NCBI GenBank assembly: GCA_003232965.1
Contig: QIKG01000316.1
Span: 1 to 11,934 of the forward strand
Length of the DNA: 11,934 nucleotides
DNA from: Oceanospirillales bacterium
Lineage (GTDB): Bacteria > Pseudomonadota > Gammaproteobacteria > Xanthomonadales > SZUA-36
Direction: 5' to 3'
Part shown: one piece after another, positions 1-7,125 of the stretch
Numbering within the stretch: the first letter of the stretch is position 1
Layout of the letters: every line of letters begins with the position of its first letter
Program-made: the position numbers and the translations under genes
The notes under the pieces: model-generated
Told to the model about the DNA's origin: nothing
Databases searched by the model: none
Seen by the model: the letters and a program-made list of their open reading frames with translations, nothing else

Positions 1-33
1 CTGCGGGGATTACATTAAAGCATGAGGAACATC

Positions 34-351
34 ATGGAACATTTGGGAAGAGTTTTATTTGTTATTGGTATTATCGCATCCGCTGCTGCCGGCCTGGGGC
101 TTGACTGGCACTGGCTTCCGTGGACGCTGGTATTACTGGGTGCCATTGTAGGGATCATCAATATTACCGCTACAGAAACCCGTACATTTCTTATCGCTGG
201 CATTGCCTTAACACTCTCGGCAACCGCATTTCGCGATATACCCGCTATCGGCGATGTTGTCACTCAGGTGGTGAGTAACATTTTGCTATTTGTTTCCGGC
301 GCACTCTTTATTGTTGCGATGAAGGCATTGTTCGACACTGGCAAAGACTAA
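34..351 (+). CDS. Small four-helix membrane protein of unknown function
   Basis: The product is about 105 residues and almost entirely hydrophobic. Four likely membrane segments can be seen: LFVIGIIASAAAG near the N-terminus, WTLVLLGAIVGIINI, FLIAGIALTLSATAF, and ILLFVSGALFIVAMKALF near the end, with a short polar tail (DTGKD). I do not recognise a family and assign no function; an inner-membrane location is inferred from the helices. An ATG at 22 is also in frame, but the ATG at 34 has an AGGA five bases upstream (25-28), so I prefer 34. The stop overlaps by four bases the stop of the convergent dehydratase gene. Nothing upstream is visible, so its operon context is unknown. Confidence 0.7.
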   Translation: MEHLGRVLFVIGIIASAAAGLGLDWHWLPWTLVLLGAIVGIINITATETRTFLIAGIALTLSATAFRDIPAIGDVVTQVVSNILLFVSGALFIVAMKALFDTGKD

Positions 352-1352
352 GCAGAGGCGAGATCGGCGCCCATATGTAAATACCGCTGATAACTTTCAG
401 TGTCGATATTTGCGCCGCAAATGATCATTCCAACTCGGCGACCCGCTAAGGGTTTCCGTAAGGGACCGGCTAAGGCTGCCACGGCAGCAGCCGCTGCCGG
501 CTCAATCGCGAGCTTTAAATCTTGAAAAACATAGTACAGCGACTGCAAAATTTCTTCATCGCTCACTCTAACTACCGCCTCAAGATGTTTTTTACACAAT
601 GAAAAACTATAGGCTTCGGCATGCGGTGCACCTAGGCTGTCAGCCAGTGTATCGACTTTGTCGATTTTTTGCGGGCTACCGGCACGGAAACTCTGATACA
701 TACTATCTGCACCATAGGGCTCGACTGCATATATTTCACAATTCGGTTCCAGCAAGCGAATAGCAGAACTTACACCAGCACACAAACCGCCGCCGCCGAC
801 AGCAATGATCATTGCATCAAGCGCCTGTCCCTGAGCGCAAAGTTGGTGATGAAATTCATAGCCGATAGTTGCAGTCGCCAGCGCCACTGTTTCGCCCGCA
901 AATGGATGGATAAAAAAACGACCTTCCTCGGCTTCTATCAATCGGACCTGCTCGAAGCCGGCATGCACATCTTTCACCAGCACGACCTCAGCCCCGTAGT
1001 CCCGACATAAGGCAACCCGATAGGGATTTGAAGCCGATGGCATCACCACCTTTGCTGTAGTACCCGCCCGGCCTGCCGCCCAAGCAACCGCTGCCGCATG
1101 ATTGCCCGCACTAACCGCAGTAACCCCACGTTCAATCTGACGGGTGTTTAATTGCTGTATGGCCAGCAGCGCTGCACGGGCTTTAAAGCTGCCGGTATGT
1201 TGCAACATCTCAAGTTTGGTAACCACCTGAGTGTTTTTTCCAAACCTGCGTTGCGCTACTTTCTTTGGCCAGTTTATTAGCGGGGTCCTAATGATTTCAG
1301 TACTTAATTTCTCACTGGTTGATGCAATATTAAAGATGCTTAATTCAGGCAT
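348..1352 (-). CDS. PLP-dependent threonine/serine dehydratase-like enzyme
   Basis: This is a 334-residue fold-type II PLP enzyme of the threonine dehydratase / serine racemase family. Visible landmarks are the Schiff-base lysine K57 in HTGSFKARA, the cofactor and substrate loop SAGNHA (81-86), the glycine-rich phosphate loop VGGGGLCAG (185-193), EPAAAAAVAAL (284-294) and ICGANID (311-317). C312 lies where the residue facing the pyridine nitrogen is expected. Length fits the short enzymes without ACT regulatory domains, such as catabolic threonine dehydratase, rather than biosynthetic IlvA. The likely reaction is deamination of L-threonine or L-serine to a 2-oxo acid and ammonia; racemase or hydroxyaspartate dehydratase activity cannot be excluded. 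The start is supported by AGGA seven bases upstream. No ilv genes are near, and a 155-bp gap separates it from nrdJb. Confidence 0.85.
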   Translation of the reverse strand: MPELSIFNIASTSEKLSTEIIRTPLINWPKKVAQRRFGKNTQVVTKLEMLQHTGSFKARAALLAIQQLNTRQIERGVTAVSAGNHAAAVAWAAGRAGTTAKVVMPSASNPYRVALCRDYGAEVVLVKDVHAGFEQVRLIEAEEGRFFIHPFAGETVALATATIGYEFHHQLCAQGQALDAMIIAVGGGGLCAGVSSAIRLLEPNCEIYAVEPYGADSMYQSFRAGSPQKIDKVDTLADSLGAPHAEAYSFSLCKKHLEAVVRVSDEEILQSLYYVFQDLKLAIEPAAAAAVAALAGPLRKPLAGRRVGMIICGANIDTESYQRYLHMGADLASA

Positions 1353-1507
1353 TATAATTCCTAATTATAAATGGTTAAATTGCATGAATGTGCATGGACG
1401 CGCGCCGCGGTCTTCTTTTCTGTTTATGGCTTAATCAGGAGTCTGGCTGCCGAATCCCCTGCCCTAAGGGGTACAAGCTTGTCATGCAAACATAAAATTT
1501 CAGGCAA

Positions 1508-2236
1508 TCAACCGCACTTAGAATAACCGCAGGAAAGACAAGTCGCACAGTTGTCCATCACTACAACCGCTTTGGTATTACATTTATTGCATAAGGTAGC
1601 CGATGCGGGATAGGATTCATCAGCGGTTGTGTCACTGACTATATTCAAGTCTGTAGTTTTGTTTTCAGAAGCCTCGGCTTCTACTCGCTTCTGCTTAAGA
1701 ATAAGTTGCTGCTGTTCAGAAAGTTCATCGGGGACTATTAAACCAATCTTAATCAGGTGATGCTCAACCACACCACCAATATCGGCAACAATGGAAGGCA
1801 CATATTTACCACCTGGCTTAAAGTACCCGCCTTTAGGGTCGAATACTGCCTGCAACTCTTCAGCCAGAAAAGTCACATCGCCACCTTTACGGAAGACTGC
1901 TGACATTAAACGGGTCAGCGCCACAATCCATTGGAAGTGGTCCATATTTTTGGAATTGATAAAAATTTCAAACGGCCGCCGAGTTTCATGATCAGTACCT
2001 GCGTTAAGCACAATATCATTAATGGTGACATACATCGCATGATCATCCATCGGTGTTTTGATTTTATAGGTTGAGCCTTCCAGTGACTCAAGACCTTCAG
2101 GCCGCTTAACGGATTCAGTCATGCGGATGATATTATCGGATGACTTTTCAACCTTGGTTTTGTTTTTTTCCTGCTGCTGCTTCTCTTCGGAAAGCACTTC
2201 ATAGTCGACAATTTTGCCTATAATTTTTACTGTCAT
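1508..2236 (-). CDS. nrdJb: NrdJb, C-terminal component of split class II ribonucleotide reductase
   Basis: The product is 242 residues and matches the second component of the Pseudomonas-type split adenosylcobalamin-dependent ribonucleotide reductase. The middle (about 45-165, from YKIKTPMDD to the GGVVEHHLIKIG segment) looks like the TSCPD-type domain found at the end of one-piece NrdJ. The tail holds six cysteines: CNKC at 216-219, CATC at 230-233, C236 and C241, ending YSKCG. In class II enzymes such C-terminal cysteines pass electrons from thioredoxin to the active-site disulfide; that role here is inferred. A charged stretch (about 17-45) and a variable linker (172-210) flank the domain. 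It starts 62 bp after nrdJa with a GGAG ribosome site, so co-transcription is likely. Confidence 0.88.
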   Translation of the reverse strand: MTVKIIGKIVDYEVLSEEKQQQEKNKTKVEKSSDNIIRMTESVKRPEGLESLEGSTYKIKTPMDDHAMYVTINDIVLNAGTDHETRRPFEIFINSKNMDHFQWIVALTRLMSAVFRKGGDVTFLAEELQAVFDPKGGYFKPGGKYVPSIVADIGGVVEHHLIKIGLIVPDELSEQQQLILKQKRVEAEASENKTTDLNIVSDTTADESYPASATLCNKCNTKAVVVMDNCATCLSCGYSKCG

Positions 2237-2298
2237 GGTATTCTCCGGGCATTCAATAATAACCCTGTATTTATGTTGTTTATTTGCTGTTAGGGGTA

Positions 2299-4422
2299 TT
2301 AAAACTTGCCGTAATAACCTTCTTTAAGCGCATCAAAAAGATTGGCTGCTGTGTGGATTTCGCCATCATAATCAATTTTCTCGTTGCCCTTGACCTCTAC
2401 TATCTGGCCATCATCAAGTATAAATCGGTAAATGGTTTTTTCCAGGTCTTCTTCTTTAACCAGCACACCCTGGAAGGCCTCTGGGTTAAAGCGAAAGGTT
2501 GTACAACCTTTCAGGCCTTTCTTCCAGGCGTACATATAGATATCCTTGAAGTCTTCATAGGGATAATCCGTGGGTACATTGGCAGTTTTGGAAATTGATG
2601 AATCTATCCAAATTTGAGCCGCCGCCTGCACATCTACATGCTCACAAGGAGCGACCGAGTCTGCGGTAATAAAATATTCCGGTAATTTCTCTTCGGCCTT
2701 ATCTGAGTTCGGCATAGCTAGCGCATTAATATACTCACGGTAAGCTAGCAACTCGTAGCTGTAAACTTCGACTTTTTCTTTGCTCTTGCGACCCTCACGG
2801 ATAACATTGCGCGAATAGTGGTGGGCAAAGCTGGGTTCAATTCCATTAGACACATTATTGCCTAGCGACAAAGAAATGGTTCCAGTAGGTGCAATGGATG
2901 TATGGTGAGTCCAACGAGCACCCTCCTCGGCCAATGCTGCTACCAGCTCGGGGCGGAATTTGGCGATTTTCTGCATATAGCGACTGTATTTGGCGTGCAG
3001 TACTTTACCTGCGACCTTATCGCCGATTTGATAACCATCAGCCGTCATTTCAGGCCGTTGCCGGAGCATTTTCTGGGTGACTTCAAAGTCCTCATTCATG
3101 ATCGGGGCCGGGCCTTTTTCACGACTGAGTTCGAGCGCTTCTTCCCAACCTGCCAGCGCCATTTCCCGCGATACTTTTTCGGTAAACTCCAGCGACTCCG
3201 GTGAACCGTATTTCATCTGCTGCATGGTAAGGGCAGAACCCAAGCCTAAAAAGCCCATGCCGTGACGCCGCTTGCGTTCTATTTCAGCCCGCTGCTGCGC
3301 CAGCGGCAAGCCGTTAATATCTACTACATTGTCGAGCATACGGGAAAATATTTTTACTGTTTTATGGTAATCATCCCAATTAAAGCTGGCTTCAGTGGTG
3401 AAAGGGTTTTCAACATAGCGAGTAAGGTTAATAGAACCCAGCAAGCAAGCCCCGTAAGGAGGCAGCGGCTGCTCACCGCATGGATTCGTAGCGCGGATAT
3501 TTTCACAAAACCAGTTGTTATTAGTATCGTTAATACTGTCGATAAGAATAAACCCAGGCTCGGCAAAATCATAAGTTGGCCGGGATGGAATCTGCTTATA
3601 AATCTTACAGGCGACCTCACCGACCTCATTAGTGATATAGCCTTCAGTGGTAGGCCAGTCGCGCCAAATCACATGTTCGGTATCGGTCAGGTCGACATCA
3701 GCGGCATCCTTTTTGCTGATTGGAAATGCCAGCGGCCAATTTTGTTCGCTTTCGACCGCTTGCATAAATTCGTTGGTAATCAGCAAGGAGCAGTTAAACT
3801 GCCGCAGACGGCCGGCTTCTCTTTTCGCGCGCACAAACTCCATAACATCAGGGTGTCCGACCTCGAATGTGGCCATTTGTGCGCCCCTTCGACCACCGGC
3901 TGAGGATACCGTGAAACACATTTTATCGTAGATATCCATAAACGACAGCGGGCCGGAGGTATGCGCACCAGCACCGGATACGTAGGCACCTTTAGGCCGC
4001 AGAGTAGAAAACTCATAACCAATACCACAACCGGCTTTTAAGGTAAGTCCGGCTTCGTGGACTTTATCTAAAATACCGTTCATGGAATCCTCAACGATGC
4101 CAGAAACAGTGCAGTTGATGGTAGAGGTTGCAGGCTTGTGTTCCTGAGCCCCGGCATTTGAGGTGATTCTACCGGCAGGGATAGCACCCCGACGCAGCGC
4201 CCATAAGAATTCCTGGTACCAGTGCTCGCGCTTCTCCTGGTCCAGTTCCACCTCTGATAATGCCCGCGCTACACGGATAAAAGTATCGTCAATTGACTGA
4301 TCAACGGCATTACCGTGTTTATCTTTCAAGCGGTATTTTTTATCCCATATATCCAGCGATGCCGGCTGTAAAGGTAGTATTTTATTTTCTGTATCCATGG
4401 CTTCTAGCTGAACGCTGCCCAT
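2299..4422 (-). CDS. nrdJa: NrdJa, catalytic subunit of B12-dependent (class II) ribonucleotide reductase
   Basis: This 707-residue protein reduces ribonucleotides to deoxyribonucleotides using adenosylcobalamin as radical source, and so needs no oxygen. The active-site signature NPCGE is at 313-317: N313, thiyl-radical cysteine C315 and E317. C326 in PPYGAC, eleven residues on, and C104 in NCTVSG fit the redox pair reduced each turn; the assignment is by analogy with Thermotoga NrdJ. A phosphate-binding loop SIAPTGTISL lies at 509-518 and GCTTFR at 639-644. The protein ends at the EGYYGKF segment, and the C-terminal cysteine domain is encoded separately as nrdJb, the same split as in Pseudomonas. 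The start has AGGG about nine bases upstream. Two NrdR-like boxes precede it. I see no cobalamin riboswitch. Confidence 0.95.
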   Translation of the reverse strand: MGSVQLEAMDTENKILPLQPASLDIWDKKYRLKDKHGNAVDQSIDDTFIRVARALSEVELDQEKREHWYQEFLWALRRGAIPAGRITSNAGAQEHKPATSTINCTVSGIVEDSMNGILDKVHEAGLTLKAGCGIGYEFSTLRPKGAYVSGAGAHTSGPLSFMDIYDKMCFTVSSAGGRRGAQMATFEVGHPDVMEFVRAKREAGRLRQFNCSLLITNEFMQAVESEQNWPLAFPISKKDAADVDLTDTEHVIWRDWPTTEGYITNEVGEVACKIYKQIPSRPTYDFAEPGFILIDSINDTNNNWFCENIRATNPCGEQPLPPYGACLLGSINLTRYVENPFTTEASFNWDDYHKTVKIFSRMLDNVVDINGLPLAQQRAEIERKRRHGMGFLGLGSALTMQQMKYGSPESLEFTEKVSREMALAGWEEALELSREKGPAPIMNEDFEVTQKMLRQRPEMTADGYQIGDKVAGKVLHAKYSRYMQKIAKFRPELVAALAEEGARWTHHTSIAPTGTISLSLGNNVSNGIEPSFAHHYSRNVIREGRKSKEKVEVYSYELLAYREYINALAMPNSDKAEEKLPEYFITADSVAPCEHVDVQAAAQIWIDSSISKTANVPTDYPYEDFKDIYMYAWKKGLKGCTTFRFNPEAFQGVLVKEEDLEKTIYRFILDDGQIVEVKGNEKIDYDGEIHTAANLFDALKEGYYGKF

Positions 4423-4495
4423 TTATATGTCCCTGTCTTTATTGTATTTAATTGATTATTCTTATTGTTTCTGCGCATTGTAATTTATTGTGTTG

Positions 4496-4511
4496 ACACA
4501 ATAGATTGTGG
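4496..4511 (-). promoter_or_regulatory. NrdR box, proximal
   Basis: The sequence ACACAATAGATTGTGG fits the NrdR box consensus (acaCwAtATaTwGtgt) at nearly every position. It lies 74 bp upstream of the nrdJa start. Its left half ACACAAT also pairs with ATTGTGT at 4487-4493, giving a second perfect 7-bp inverted repeat. On the nrdJa strand a weak promoter (TTAGCA, 17 bp, TATTGT) can be drawn whose -10 lies in this box, which would suit repression; that promoter is a guess. Confidence 0.75.
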
Positions 4512-4527
4512 TAATTAGTCTGCTAAA

Positions 4528-4543
4528 ACACAAGATATTGTGT
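4528..4543 (-). promoter_or_regulatory. NrdR box, distal
   Basis: The sequence ACACAAGATATTGTGT is an almost perfect palindrome and matches the NrdR box consensus. It starts exactly 32 bp from the proximal box, about three helical turns, which is the usual spacing for paired NrdR boxes. NrdR is a zinc-finger/ATP-cone repressor of ribonucleotide reductase genes that responds to bound nucleotides. nrdR itself is not in this window. Confidence 0.82.
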
Positions 4544-4796
4544 TTAGGCTGATAACAATACGCCTGTAACCCGCTGCTGTCAACGCCAGAAAAAATCAAT
4601 AACTTAGCGAAATCCACCTTCATCCGTTTGTTTTTCATGTTGTTTTTTTCTTGTTTTCGGCTTTGTCGCTGAAAAAAATAATGATAAATTTTTGCAACCA
4701 TTTCAGATCGGCTACCGTCTTCAAGTTGTACCCACTGAATTTAACCCATGGGGCACTTAATCATTCATTGAATAATACCTACCGGAGAAATAAATA

Positions 4797-5369
4797 ATGA
4801 CAAACTCAATATTTCGAAATAGTATGATTGCTGGCCTGTTTATGAGCTTCAGCCTGAACATTTCTGCTGAAGAAATCATTACTGCTGAAGAAACTATGGT
4901 GATCGAAACCCAGGGAGATGGCCTAGAAATACACAAAACCGACCTCTCGCACCTTGCAACTGGCGAATCTGAGATTATTTATACTGAAAGTGGTAAAGAA
5001 CTAACTCTAACCCGCACAGAAAACGGCATGGAAGTTTTTATAGATGGTAAGAAAGTAGACGCCGGCCCGCATTTAGCCAAGGGCGAGTGCAACCTGAAAG
5101 TCTTTGTTGAAACCGACTGTGAAGATTGTGAAGTGGACCTGCGTGAAATGCTGATACTTGCGGCAGCGGATAGTGATGAGATGGATTGTACAAGTATCAA
5201 CACTGCAGTTCAAAAATCTTGGGTATCTGAAGATGGCACACAGCGTGTGTTTAAACACAGCAGCTCATCTAGTGATGGAAGCCTCAGTTCAGATGTCAGC
5301 TCAGATGACGGCGAAGTACGGGTGATTATGATTCGTAAAGAAGTGATTCAAAGCTCTGAAGAACTTTGA
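4797..5369 (+). CDS. Secreted acidic protein of unknown function
   Basis: The 190-residue product begins with a signal peptide (charged start, hydrophobic run IAGLFMSFSLNISA) with a likely cleavage after A24, so a periplasmic or extracellular location is inferred. The mature part is strongly acidic. It has four cysteines: C98, the close pair C108/C111 in ETDCEDCEVD, and C131. These could form disulfides or bind metal. A serine-rich stretch SSSSSDGSLSSDVSSDDGE lies at 155-173, before a hydrophobic strand VRVIMIRKE. I do not recognise the family. The start is supported by GGAG nine bases upstream. It stands alone, divergent from nrdJa and followed by a repeat-rich gap, so neighbours give no functional clue. 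Confidence 0.75.
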   Translation: MTNSIFRNSMIAGLFMSFSLNISAEEIITAEETMVIETQGDGLEIHKTDLSHLATGESEIIYTESGKELTLTRTENGMEVFIDGKKVDAGPHLAKGECNLKVFVETDCEDCEVDLREMLILAAADSDEMDCTSINTAVQKSWVSEDGTQRVFKHSSSSSDGSLSSDVSSDDGEVRVIMIRKEVIQSSEEL

Positions 5370-5387
5370 TTCACTGTGTAATTTGTT

Positions 5388-5526
5388 AGGAGATACCGGG
5401 TCGAAGATCGGTAAAACGATAAATAAACACTGCCTTACCGGCCTACGAGCCGGTATCTCTTTCAATATTGTGCCATTCTTCAGGAGGTACCGGGGCGAGA
5501 CCCGGCATGATAGTAAATAAACACTG
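5388..5526. repeat. REP-like palindromic repeat cluster
   Basis: Two direct copies of a 45-bp unit lie at 5388-5432 and 5482-5526; by eye 34 of 45 positions agree. The ends are best conserved (AGGAG.TACCGGG and TAAATAAACACTG). Between them, 5434-5459 is an inverted copy of the first 26 bases of the unit, so 5390-5399 (GAGATACCGG) pairs exactly with 5450-5459. The second unit also holds a small hairpin CCGGG/CCCGG. This is the architecture of REP/BIME-type intergenic elements. It lies just past the stop of the secreted-protein gene and may also end transcription or protect the mRNA end, which is inference. Confidence 0.7.
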
Positions 5527-5583
5527 GCTTCCCAATCAGTAATCAGAGGTTTTGATACCAGCAAAATACCGCTATGATGGCGT

Positions 5584-6058
5584 ATGCTAAATATTATCCT
5601 TTACCAGCCTGAAAGAAATTCCGCCAAATACCGGCAATATAATCCGTCTATGTGCTAACACCGGTGCCAAACTGCACCTGATTCACCCGCTAGGCTTTAG
5701 TCTCAGTGATAAACAAATGCGCCGAGCCGGGCTAGATTATCATGAATATGCCAGCATAGAAGAATATTCAGACTGGGAGGATTTTCGCCAGTGTCAGCCA
5801 GAAATGCGGCTTATGGCATTTTCCACCCACGGAAAACTCAAACATACCGAGATTCAGTTTGCTGATGGTGACGGCTTATTATTCGGGCCGGAAACCCGTG
5901 GGTTGCCTGAAGCTATTCGTGAGTCAGTTGGGATTAATGTTGTACGCCTACCGATGGTTGCTGGCAGTCGCAGCCTAAATTTATCCAATACGGTGGCAGT
6001 AGCACTTTATGAAGCCTGGCGACAATTAGACTTTCAGGAATACCCTGCTACGGATTAA
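5584..6058 (+). pseudogene. trmL: tRNA (cytidine/uridine-34 2'-O)-methyltransferase TrmL, frameshifted
   Basis: TrmL is a SPOUT-class methyltransferase that modifies the wobble base of certain leucine tRNAs. The gene starts with codons for MLNIILYQPE, but the expected IPPNTGNIIRLCANTGAKLHLIHPLGF continues in another frame from 5615. The break is a tandem GAAA at 5611-5618: CCTGAAAGAAATTCCG, where CCTGAAATTCCG would give the family sequence. As read, translation stops at 5656-5658 after 24 residues. Removing four bases gives a 156-residue protein, the normal length, with the cofactor-knot motifs GPETRGLP (100-107) and LNLSNTVA (131-138) intact. A restart at the ATG at 5717 would lack the first third. 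No clear ribosome site precedes 5584. It may be a recent mutation or a sequence error. The stop overlaps that of gpsA by four bases; trmL near gpsA is conserved in related genomes. Confidence 0.85.
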
Positions 6059-7110
6059 ATGCTTTCTGCTTTGGGTTCGCGAGAAAGTAACATTTTCAAG
6101 CCTTTCTCCGGAGCAAGACCTTTGTGGATGATTGAATACACTACTTCTGAAATCGGCATTTCTACTTTATGCTGGTGAGCCTGTCGGTGGACTTCTTCTG
6201 CGGTATTGATGCCTTCAACCACCTGACCGATTTCTGCTAGCGCTTTCTCAGCGTTGTCACCACGACCCAGAGCGAGCCCAAATCGGCGGTTACGAGATTG
6301 ATCACCAGTACAAGTAAGCACCAGGTCACCCATACCGGCAAGACCCACCAGAGTTTCTTTTTGGGCACCCATAGCGGCGCCTAAGCGCATCATTTCCACC
6401 AGCCCCCGGGTTACCAGTGCGGCGCGGGCATTATCGCCTAGGCCCATGCCATCGGCGATACCAGTGGCTACTGCCAGTACATTTTTAACCGCGCCACCTA
6501 GCTCCGCGCCAACCAAATCATCAGAAGTATAGGTACGAAATGCACCATGATGCAAAGCGGCTGCAAAGCGCTGGTTAAACTGTGGATCTGTGCCCGCAAC
6601 CGTGACCGCTGTGGGCATATTGCGTGCCACTTCCATCGCAAATGAAGGCCCCGTGACCAATGCCAGCGGTGTATCGGCGGGTAACATATCGCGCGCCACT
6701 TCATGCAATAGGCGGGCACTGCCCGGCTCAAAGCCTTTACTGGCCCAGGCCAGACCACGACTGACATCTAGATATTTAATCGATTGCGCCAGCACTGAGC
6801 CAAAGCCATGGCTCGGGGCGGCGATCAATAAATGATCGATACCTTCCAAGGCTGTTTTCAAGGATGGAACAGCAACTAAGTTTTCGGGTAAGTCGACTCC
6901 GGGAAGAAAGCGCTGATTGCGCCCGCTCGCCCTTATTGCTTCTATATGGGCGCTATCTCTGCCCCATAACCTGACTTGCTGGCCAGCTCTGGCCAACTGA
7001 ATAGCCAGTGCTGTTCCCCAGGAACCGGCACCGGCTACAGCAAAAATTAGCGGTTTAGTCAACGCCTTAGTCAACGCCTTAGTCAACGGCTCAGTCAGCG
7101 GCTTAGTCAT
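6055..7110 (-). CDS. gpsA: Glycerol-3-phosphate dehydrogenase [NAD(P)+]
   Basis: GpsA reduces dihydroxyacetone phosphate to sn-glycerol 3-phosphate, the backbone precursor of phospholipids, in the cytosol. The 351-residue product shows the dinucleotide loop GAGSWGTALA (27-36), ASKGFEPGS (123-131), GPSFAMEVA (154-162), catalytic lysine K209 in GGAVKNVLA, and GLAGMGDLVLTC (257-268). Residues 1-21 are an odd extension of TKxL repeats encoded by a 12-bp tandem array. The normal family N-terminus would begin near residue 19-22, which accounts for the extra length. The only in-frame ATG is at 7110 and has no clear ribosome site; a TTG within the array is an alternative start. It follows secB by 15 bp in a likely rhodanese-secB-gpsA operon. 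Confidence 0.95.
   Translation of the reverse strand: MTKPLTEPLTKALTKALTKPLIFAVAGAGSWGTALAIQLARAGQQVRLWGRDSAHIEAIRASGRNQRFLPGVDLPENLVAVPSLKTALEGIDHLLIAAPSHGFGSVLAQSIKYLDVSRGLAWASKGFEPGSARLLHEVARDMLPADTPLALVTGPSFAMEVARNMPTAVTVAGTDPQFNQRFAAALHHGAFRTYTSDDLVGAELGGAVKNVLAVATGIADGMGLGDNARAALVTRGLVEMMRLGAAMGAQKETLVGLAGMGDLVLTCTGDQSRNRRFGLALGRGDNAEKALAEIGQVVEGINTAEEVHRQAHQHKVEMPISEVVYSIIHKGLAPEKGLKMLLSREPKAESI
7048..7107 (-). repeat. Five-unit 12-bp tandem repeat at the gpsA 5' end
   Basis: Five consecutive 12-bp units follow the gpsA start codon: ACTAAGCCGCTG, ACTGAGCCGTTG, ACTAAGGCGTTG twice (identical), and ACTAAACCGCTA. Each encodes TKxL or TExL, so a change in copy number keeps the frame. The two identical central units suggest recent duplication. 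Confidence 0.9.
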
Positions 7111-7125
7111 TAATTACAATGACAC

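Noticed and set aside
1364..1369. Perfect minus-strand TATAAT just before the dehydratase gene
   Set aside because: A start 6-7 bases downstream would leave the AGGA ribosome site untranscribed, and no -35 is visible; AT-rich chance match.
1456..1471. Hairpin CCCCT/AGGGG downstream of nrdJb, next to the palindrome ACAAGCTTGT
   Set aside because: The stem is only five pairs and no T-run follows on the minus strand, so I do not call a terminator.
3262..3903. 213-codon plus-strand open frame inside nrdJa
   Set aside because: It is antisense to conserved catalytic sequence of NrdJa and has no features of its own.
4635..4680. AT-rich inverted repeat TTTTCGGC / GCTGAAAA
   Set aside because: It has one mismatch, a weak stem and no suitable position relative to a gene end; likely chance.
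4462..4701. 79-codon open frame on the minus strand upstream of nrdJa
   Set aside because: It runs through both NrdR boxes, has AT-rich composition and no recognisable protein features; the stretch is better explained as regulatory DNA.
4423..4796. Cobalamin riboswitch before nrdJa
   Set aside because: A B12-dependent enzyme made me look for one, but I see no B12-box-like conserved core; the NrdR boxes explain regulation better.
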